Below, in pieces: positions 58,667-64,000 of a stretch of DNA of 64,000 nucleotides. Below the pieces are notes generated by a model that worked only from the letters and a program-made list of their open reading frames with translations, was not told where the DNA came from and did not search any database. The DNA is from an uncultured Oscillospiraceae bacterium (lineage in GTDB: Bacteria > Bacillota > Clostridia > Oscillospirales > JAAYXM01): contig CAKUEM010000004.1 of the NCBI GenBank assembly GCA_934646115.1, positions 1 through 64,000 on the forward strand, written 5' to 3'. Positions within the stretch are counted from its first letter, which is position 1, and every line of letters begins with the position of its first letter. The position numbers and the translations under genes are program-made.

Positions 58667-60256
58667 ATGATCCGCATTACAAATCTCAATATGCCGCTTT
58701 CTGTGACGGAGGAGGAGCTGCACCGCGCGGCGGCCCGGCGGCTGGGGATTCCCAAAACGTCGATCCGGGCGCTGCACATCGCGCGCCGGTCGGTGGACGC
58801 GCGAGAAAAAACGGATGTGCATTTTGTCTTTTCGCTCGACGTTGCGGCGGAGGACGAGGCGCGCATTTTAAAGAAAAATCACGATAAACATGTTGCGGCA
58901 TGCCCGGAAGCGGCGCCGCCGCCCGCGCTGCGGCGCGATTTTGCGCATCCGCCGATCGTGGTGGGCAGCGGCCCGGCGGGGCTTTTTGCCGCGCTCACGC
59001 TCGCCGAGGCGGGCGCGCGCCCGATCGTGCTCGAGCGGGGCGACGATGTGGACGCGCGCTTTATGAAAATTGCGCGGTTTTGGAAGACCGGGGTGCTGGA
59101 TGCAGAGTCTAACGTGCAGTTTGGCGAAGGCGGCGCAGGCACGTTTTCTGACGGGAAGCTCAATACCGGCACGCGTGACGCGCGTCAGGCGCGGGTGCTT
59201 GCCGCGTTTGTCAAGGCGGGCGCGCCGCATGAGATCCTGTATCTGGCGAAGCCGCATATCGGAACAGACCATTTGCGCCGTGTGGTGCGCAATCTCAGAA
59301 AACGCATTCAGGCGCTGGGCGGGCAGGTGCTGTTTCGGCATCGGCTGACCGGGCTTGTGAAACAGGGCGCGGCGCTTGCGGGCGTGCGCGTTGCCGCGCC
59401 GGGCGGCGAGGAGATCACGCTCCCCTGCGAGGCGCTCGTGCTCGCGATCGGACACAGCGCGCGCGATACGTTTTCCATGCTGCATGAGAGCGGCGTTTTG
59501 ATGGAGCAAAAGGCGTTTTCGGTCGGCGTGCGCATCGAGCATCCGCAATGCCTGATCGATGAGGCGCAATACGGAAAATTTGCGGGTCATCCCGCATTGG
59601 GCGCGGCGGACTATAAGCTGGCGGCGCATTTGCCGTCCGGGCGCTCGGTGTATACGTTCTGCATGTGTCCGGGCGGGCAGGTTGTTGCCGCGGCGTCTGA
59701 GCCGGGCGGCGTTTGCACCAATGGCATGAGCTATTTTGCGCGCGATAAGAAAAACGCAAACAGCGCGCTGCTTGTGGGCGTCATGCCGGCGGATTTCCCG
59801 GATGCGCATCCGCTTGCGGGCGTTGCGTTTCAGCGCGCGCTTGAGCGGGCGGCATTTGCCGCGGGCGGCGGGAATTATCATGCGCCGGCGCAGCGCGTGG
59901 GCGATTTTTTGGAAGGGCGCGCCTCGCAGGCGTTTGGCACGGTTGCGCCCAGCTATCTGCCGGGCGCTGTGCCCTGCGACTTGGCGCCGCTGTTTGCGCC
60001 GGATATTACAGATGCGCTGCGTGCGGGCATTTGTGAATTTGACCGGAAGCTGCATGGCTTTGCCATGCCGGACGCGGTGCTGACCGGGGTGGAGGCGCGC
60101 TCGTCCTCGCCGGTGCGCATCCTGCGCGATGCGTCGCTGCAATCCGCGCTCGCGGGGTTGTACCCCTGCGGCGAGGGCGCGGGCTACGCGGGCGGAATTT
60201 TATCCGCTGCGGTCGATGGAATCCGCGTGGCGGAGGCAATATTGCGCGCGCAATAA
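58667..60256 (+). CDS. FAD-dependent dehydrogenase (COG2509 type)
   Basis: A 529-residue flavoprotein. An N-terminal domain (about 1-90) precedes the dinucleotide fold VVGSGPAGLFAALTLAEAG. The middle contains NVQFGEGGAGTFSDGKLNTG and ALVLAIGHSARDTFSM, and the C-terminus GLYPCGEGAGYAGGI. This is the uncharacterised NAD(P)/FAD-dependent oxidoreductase family widespread in Clostridia; the substrate is unknown. Two Cys pairs sit in a CMCPGG segment. It starts 21 nt after rlmB. Confidence 0.88.
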   Translation: MIRITNLNMPLSVTEEELHRAAARRLGIPKTSIRALHIARRSVDAREKTDVHFVFSLDVAAEDEARILKKNHDKHVAACPEAAPPPALRRDFAHPPIVVGSGPAGLFAALTLAEAGARPIVLERGDDVDARFMKIARFWKTGVLDAESNVQFGEGGAGTFSDGKLNTGTRDARQARVLAAFVKAGAPHEILYLAKPHIGTDHLRRVVRNLRKRIQALGGQVLFRHRLTGLVKQGAALAGVRVAAPGGEEITLPCEALVLAIGHSARDTFSMLHESGVLMEQKAFSVGVRIEHPQCLIDEAQYGKFAGHPALGAADYKLAAHLPSGRSVYTFCMCPGGQVVAAASEPGGVCTNGMSYFARDKKNANSALLVGVMPADFPDAHPLAGVAFQRALERAAFAAGGGNYHAPAQRVGDFLEGRASQAFGTVAPSYLPGAVPCDLAPLFAPDITDALRAGICEFDRKLHGFAMPDAVLTGVEARSSSPVRILRDASLQSALAGLYPCGEGAGYAGGILSAAVDGIRVAEAILRAQ

Positions 60257-60289
60257 GAATATCATGGAGAAAGAGGCAAACAATTTTTT

Positions 60290-61852
60290 ATGGAACAAAG
60301 CATATTTTCAGAATTTTCCCTATCGCCGGAGGTGCTCCGCGCGATCGAATCCGTTGGATATACAGAGCCGACCGAGATCCAGATGCGCTGTATCGAGCCG
60401 CTGCTTGCGGGGCATGACCTGATCGGGCAGTCGCAGACCGGGTCGGGCAAGACCGCGGCGTTTGGGCTTCCGGCGGTAGAGCGCGCGTCGCTGCGTCGCC
60501 GCTGTGTGCAAACGCTGATCCTTTGCCCCACGCGCGAGCTTGCGATGCAGGCGGCGGAGGAGATCCGCAAATTCGGGCGCTTTCGGCGCGGGCTGCGCTG
60601 CGCCGCGGTGTATGGCGGCGCGTCGATGGATAGTCAGATCCGCGCGCTGCGTCAGGCGCATATCGTGGTGGGCACGCCGGGGCGCATTATGGACCATATG
60701 CGCCGCAAAACGCTGGATCTCAGCCAACTGCAAACCATCGTGCTTGACGAGGCGGACGAGATGCTCAACATGGGCTTTATCGACGATATTGAAACGATCC
60801 TCAAGGCGCTGCCGGAGCAGCGTCAGACCGCGCTGTTTTCCGCCACGATGCCGCCTGAAATTTTGCGCATCGCGAAGCGCTATTTGAATGATCCGGTACA
60901 TGTAAAAATTGCGAAAAAGCAGCTGACGGTGGAAGGGATCGAGCAGGTGTATTATGAGATCCCCGCCGCGCGCAAGCTGGATGCGCTTTGCGCGCTGATC
61001 GACCTGCATGCAACGGTGCGCGCCATTATTTTTTGCAACACGAAACGGCAGGTGGATGATCTGGTCGGGCTGCTCATGATGCGCGGCTATCGCGCGGATG
61101 GGCTGCACGGCGACATGAAGCAAACGCAGCGCAGCCGGGTCATGAGCTTATTTAAAAACGGCAGAACGCGCCTGCTTGTTGCGACCGATGTTGCCGCGCG
61201 CGGGATCGACGTGGATGACATCGAAACGGTATTTAATTTTGATCTGCCGCAGGACCAGGAATTTTATGTGCATCGCGTTGGGCGCACGGGGCGCGCTGGG
61301 AAAAGCGGTCTTGCGATCACGCTGATCTGCGATCGGCGCGAGCTGAGCGATCTTCGCAACATTGAGCGCTATACAAAAAGCCGGATCCGCCGCCGCGCGC
61401 TGCCCTCGGCAGAGGTGATCGAGGAGGCGCGGCAGAGCGCGTGGATCTCCGGCATGAAGGAGGCGCTCTCCGGCGAAATTTCAGAGCGGTATGCCCCGGT
61501 GCTGACGGAGCTGATGGATGAAACCGGCTGCACCGCGCGCGATGTGGCGCTTGCGCTTCTCGCGCGGGCGCTTGACCGTCCGCGCAGCGCGGAGGATGAG
61601 GCGCGCGACCGGATGACGAAGCTTTGTATCCGCGCCGGGCGCACGAGGAATCTTTGCCCGGGCGATATTGTGGGCGCGCTGACCGCGCAGACGGATGTGA
61701 CCGGCGATGATATCGGCGCGATCGCGATCCATGACGATCACAGCACGGTGGAGATCGCGAAGGAGCATTGCGCGCATGTGCTTGAGGTTATGAATCAAAA
61801 AACCGGGCGTATCAAAGGGTTTCATGTCCCGTTTGAGCTTGCGGCGCAGTAG
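60290..61852 (+). CDS. DEAD-box RNA helicase (CshA/DbpA-like)
   Basis: A 520-residue helicase. Q motif FSEFSLSPEV at the start, Walker A QTGSGKTAA, PTRELAMQ, GTPGRIMD, DEADEML, SAT, HGDMKQTQRSRV, TDVAARGIDVD and HRVGRTGRAG. A C-terminal RNA-binding module (about 445-515, with GDDIGAIAIHDDHSTVEI) resembles the DbpA RNA-binding domain, so ribosome assembly or mRNA decay is likely. Complete. Confidence 0.95.
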   Translation: MEQSIFSEFSLSPEVLRAIESVGYTEPTEIQMRCIEPLLAGHDLIGQSQTGSGKTAAFGLPAVERASLRRRCVQTLILCPTRELAMQAAEEIRKFGRFRRGLRCAAVYGGASMDSQIRALRQAHIVVGTPGRIMDHMRRKTLDLSQLQTIVLDEADEMLNMGFIDDIETILKALPEQRQTALFSATMPPEILRIAKRYLNDPVHVKIAKKQLTVEGIEQVYYEIPAARKLDALCALIDLHATVRAIIFCNTKRQVDDLVGLLMMRGYRADGLHGDMKQTQRSRVMSLFKNGRTRLLVATDVAARGIDVDDIETVFNFDLPQDQEFYVHRVGRTGRAGKSGLAITLICDRRELSDLRNIERYTKSRIRRRALPSAEVIEEARQSAWISGMKEALSGEISERYAPVLTELMDETGCTARDVALALLARALDRPRSAEDEARDRMTKLCIRAGRTRNLCPGDIVGALTAQTDVTGDDIGAIAIHDDHSTVEIAKEHCAHVLEVMNQKTGRIKGFHVPFELAAQ

Positions 61853-61865
61853 GGGAGGAATGAAA

Positions 61866-62444
61866 ATGAAGCGGGCGGCAATTGTGTTTCACAGCGTGTG
61901 CGGCAATACATGGCTGCTTGCGCGCGAGTATCAGCGGGCGCTGGAGCAGCTTGGCGTATCCTGCGCGATGTTCCGCGTGCCAGACCCGAATTTTGAGCGG
62001 CTTGCGCCGCAATTTCAGGCGGCGCGCGAGTGCGCGGAGGGTATCCGCGCGGTGCCTGTGATCGAAGATCCGGCGCAGCTGCTTGCGTATGACGCGCTGT
62101 TTTTCGGCTCACCCACTTATTTTGGAAATGTTTCCGCCGCAATGAAGGCGTTTATGGACGCGTGCGGCGTGTTTTGGACGGAGGCTGCGCTTGCGGGCAA
62201 GCGGTTCGGCGCGTTTTCCAGCGCAGGCACGCCGCAGGGCGCGGGCGATGTATGTCTGCTTGCGTTCAACGTGTTTGCGCAGCATATGGGCATGCTGCCG
62301 CTGCCGGTTCCTGCGAATATCGCCGGGCGGGCGCAGCCGGCCTATGGCGTGCTGCACTTTGCGGGCGAGCTGGCGCTGGAGCGCCCGGATGAGGAGACGC
62401 GTGCGGCGATTTTTGATTATCTCTCGCGCGCGGTGGCGCTATGA
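61866..62444 (+). CDS. Flavodoxin-like NAD(P)H:FMN reductase family protein
   Basis: A 192-residue flavodoxin-fold protein with the FMN loop VFHSVCGNTWLLA, the GSPTYFGNVSAAMKAF segment and SSAGTPQGAGD. It resembles WrbA/flavodoxin-type quinone or electron transfer reductases. The start is set at ATG 61866; an ATG at 61860 abuts the GGGGAGGA site. Overlaps the next gene by 4 nt. Confidence 0.82.
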   Translation: MKRAAIVFHSVCGNTWLLAREYQRALEQLGVSCAMFRVPDPNFERLAPQFQAARECAEGIRAVPVIEDPAQLLAYDALFFGSPTYFGNVSAAMKAFMDACGVFWTEAALAGKRFGAFSSAGTPQGAGDVCLLAFNVFAQHMGMLPLPVPANIAGRAQPAYGVLHFAGELALERPDEETRAAIFDYLSRAVAL

Positions 62445-62713
62445 TGTGGCCGCTGTATTTTCTCCTGGTAATGAGCGCGGTCGCATGCTGCGCGTTCGGC
62501 GTCGATAAGCTTTGCGCATGCTGCGGCTGGCGGCGCATTCCGGAGAGCGGGCTGCTTGCGCTGTGCCTGCTCGGCGGCGCGCCGGGCGCGGCGGTCGGGA
62601 TGCTCCTATTTCATCACAAGGTTTCAAAGGCAAAATTCCGCTATGTGGTGCCGCTGCTTGCGATCTGCACGGTCGCCGCCGGGTTTATCATTTTTAAGGA
62701 GGCTCTTGTATGA
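62441..62713 (+). CDS. DUF1294 membrane protein
   Basis: A 90-residue protein with three predicted membrane helices and the DUF1294 pattern: FGVDKLCACCGWRRIPESGLL, LGGAPGAAVGMLLFHHKVSKAKFR. The family has no known function. It overlaps both neighbours (4 nt each), so it is co-translated with the reductase and the LiaF-like gene. Confidence 0.85.
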   Translation: MMWPLYFLLVMSAVACCAFGVDKLCACCGWRRIPESGLLALCLLGGAPGAAVGMLLFHHKVSKAKFRYVVPLLAICTVAAGFIIFKEALV

Positions 62714-63381
62714 GAAACAAAATATCCACAATTCTGCTCGGCGCGGTATTGATCGCGCTTGGGGTCGGCGTGCTGGGAAATGTGTTTTCGCTGTGGCAGT
62801 TCCATTTGTTTTTTGACGGCTGGTGGTCGCTTTTCATCATCATTCCGTGCGTATACAGCATCATTTCAAGCGGCTTCGATTTCGGCAATGTGTTTGGGCT
62901 TGCGCTCGGCGTGTTGCTGCTGCTCGCCGCGCAGGATGTGATTACGTTTGATATGATTAGGAAAATTGCGCTGCCTGTCGCGCTGATTTTGATTGGAATT
63001 TATGTGATCGTGGCGCAGCTGCGGGGAAAGAAAGCGCATCCGACCGTGACCGTGAAGGCGCAGCAGGGCTATCATGCCTGCTTCGGCGGAAACGATGTGA
63101 TCTATCCGCATGAGCCGTTTCGCGGCGCGTGCTGCAGCGCGGTGTTCGGCGGCGTGAAGCTCGATCTGCGCAATGCGGTGATCGATTCTGACCAGGTCAT
63201 TACATGCAGCGCGATCTTTGGCGGGATCGACATTCTGCTCCCGCCGGAGCTGCGGATCGTTGTGGATTCCATGCCGATGTTTGGCGGCGTGGAAAACAAG
63301 TATTTCCAGCATGGCGGCGAGGACGCGAAAACCATTTATGTGAAGGCGACGTGCGTGTTTGGCGGCGTGAACATCAAATAA
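62710..63381 (+). CDS. LiaF-like membrane protein
   Basis: A 223-residue protein: about four N-terminal helices (1-100) followed by a C-terminal LiaF/DUF2154-type beta-helix region with repeated hydrophobic-glycine turns (SAVFGGVKLDL, SAIFGGIDILLP, PMFGGVENKY, CVFGGVNIK). In Bacillus LiaF restrains the LiaRS response to cell-envelope stress, but no lia two-component genes are next to it here. Anchored envelope-stress-related protein of uncertain role. Confidence 0.8.
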   Translation: MRNKISTILLGAVLIALGVGVLGNVFSLWQFHLFFDGWWSLFIIIPCVYSIISSGFDFGNVFGLALGVLLLLAAQDVITFDMIRKIALPVALILIGIYVIVAQLRGKKAHPTVTVKAQQGYHACFGGNDVIYPHEPFRGACCSAVFGGVKLDLRNAVIDSDQVITCSAIFGGIDILLPPELRIVVDSMPMFGGVENKYFQHGGEDAKTIYVKATCVFGGVNIK

Positions 63382-63382
63382 G

Positions 63383-63415
63383 AAATGGGTTTCAGGCATG
63401 CCTGAAACCCATTTT
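63383..63415 (+). terminator. Terminator after the LiaF-like gene
   Basis: A 16-bp perfect palindromic stem (63383-63398 with 63399-63414), A-rich in front and T-rich behind. Confidence 0.8.
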
Positions 63416-63429
63416 CAAGTAGGGGGATC

Positions 63430-63876
63430 ATGATGAAGCTTTGCATCGATGCAGACGGCTGCCCGGTCGCGGCGCTCGCGGCGGCGCTTGCGCGCGAGCA
63501 CGGCATTCCGTGCGTGCTGTTTTGCGATACCGCGCATCAAATAGAATATCCCGGCGCGCAGACGATCACGGTCTCCAAAGGGCGCGACAGCGCGGATTTT
63601 GCGCTGGTCAACGCGATCGCAAAGGGGGATCTGGTCGTCACGCAGGATTACGGTCTTGCGGCGATGAGCCTTGCGCGCGGGGCGCGGGTGCTGCATCAGG
63701 ACGGGAAGGAATATACGGCGGAGAACATCGAAGGGCTGCTCTTCTCGCGCCATGCGGCGCAAAAGGCGCGGCGCGCCGGGCAGCGTTTGCGCGGGGCAAA
63801 AAAGCGCGAGCCTGCGCAGGATGAAGCATTTTCCCGCGCGCTCGCGCAAATTCTCGCCGAATGCCGGGGCGATTAA
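63430..63876 (+). CDS. YaiI/YqxD family protein (DUF188, UPF0178)
   Basis: A 148-residue protein with a PIN-like nuclease fold pattern: KLCIDADGCPVAALAA at the N-terminus, VSKGRDSADFALVNAIAKGDLVVTQDYGLAA in the middle, with acidic residues placed as for metal binding, and a basic, helical tail. The family's function is unknown. A second Met follows the first. The TAA overlaps the stop of the convergent gene (63873-63875). Confidence 0.88.
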   Translation: MMKLCIDADGCPVAALAAALAREHGIPCVLFCDTAHQIEYPGAQTITVSKGRDSADFALVNAIAKGDLVVTQDYGLAAMSLARGARVLHQDGKEYTAENIEGLLFSRHAAQKARRAGQRLRGAKKREPAQDEAFSRALAQILAECRGD

Positions 63877-64000
63877 AGCCCCAGATGCAGCAGCTCGCTT
63901 AAATTTTTATAAAAGATTTTTTGCATAGTGCGCTCGGATAAGCCGAGCCGCAGGATGTTTTCTACCTCCGCGCCCGGATTCCACATCGGATAATCTGAGC
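63873..64000 (-). CDS. Amidohydrolase (Amidohydro_2 type), C-terminal end
   Basis: The last 41 codons before the stop are in the window. They read S-DYPMWNPGAEVENILRL, then LSERTMQKIFYKNLSELLHL, the usual ending of TIM-barrel metal-dependent hydrolases (the DYP motif carries the conserved Asp metal ligand, and the helix KIFYKNLSELL closes the barrel). The rest is beyond the edge, so substrate is unknown. Confidence 0.75.
   Translation of the reverse strand, partial: SDYPMWNPGAEVENILRLGLSERTMQKIFYKNLSELLHLGL

Noticed and set aside
58868..60142. Minus-strand open frame of 424 codons opposite the FAD dehydrogenase
   Set aside because: Arg/Ala/His-rich shadow of GC-rich codons with no recognisable motif.

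Overview
The window comes from an endospore-forming, anaerobic, GC-rich Bacillota, most likely a member of Clostridia. GC looks close to 60% by eye. Support comes from sporulation and germination genes (spoVAC-spoVAD-spoVAE, spo0A, spoIVB, ylbJ, a gerK-type operon), anaerobe oxygen-defence genes (two rubrerythrins, rubredoxin, PerR), a four-subunit 2-oxoacid:ferredoxin oxidoreductase, and a type II fatty acid cluster in clostridial style. TTG and GTG starts are common. No species can be named from the sequence alone.

Layout. 1-2.65 kb: the end of an S-layer-homology protein, a decayed SF1-helicase-like gene and a serine recombinase scrap, which together look like an old mobile-element scar beside a tRNA pair. 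2.65-2.97 kb: tRNA-fMet and tRNA-Leu with their promoter and terminator. 3.0-8.2 kb: hotdog thioesterase, spoVA operon, SDR reductase, split chromate transporter, uppP. 8.3-12.8 kb: a GH42-like glycosidase, then uraA-upp behind a likely attenuator. 12.9-14.1 kb: malic enzyme. 14.2-22.7 kb: fatty acid synthesis (fabD divergent from fabH-fabG-fabF-accB-fabZ-accC-accD-accA-acpP). 22.8-26.1 kb: 2-oxoacid:ferredoxin oxidoreductase and a P-loop ATPase. 26.3-28.5 kb: spoIVB and spo0A. 28.7-29.9 kb: perR, rubrerythrin, rubredoxin. 30.1-41.7 kb: a degenerate P-type-ATPase-like membrane protein, then housekeeping genes (era, recO, mutS2, prfA, tsaC, coaE, M18 peptidase, tepA-like, DUF1858). 42.0-49.5 kb: MFS protein, trmK, nif3-like, rqcH, thioesterase, DUF951, XRE-cupin regulator, acyl-CoA ligase. 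49.5-54.2 kb: second rubrerythrin and the ger operon. 54.2-64 kb: small hypotheticals, ybaK, rnpB, DUF1961-like protein, ylbJ, rlmB, FAD dehydrogenase, DEAD-box helicase, flavodoxin-like reductase, DUF1294, LiaF-like protein, YaiI/YqxD and the tail of an amidohydrolase.

The genes combine into a few themes. Spore biology: dipicolinic acid transport by YlbJ and SpoVA, sigma-K activation by SpoIVB, entry control by Spo0A, germinant sensing by GerK. Membrane lipid and wall precursors: FAS II/ACC and UppP. Anaerobic redox metabolism: KOR, rubredoxin/rubrerythrin under PerR. RNA and translation upkeep: rnpB, prfA, rqcH, trmK, rlmB.

The strongest oddity is Spo0A. The receiver aspartate that is normally phosphorylated is an asparagine (residue 57), while the other pocket residues and the DNA-binding domain look intact. 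Next come a P-type-ATPase-like protein without its phosphorylation motif, an accD that seems to start at CTG, a FAS II operon with no enoyl reductase, and a small two-helix protein inside the germination operon.
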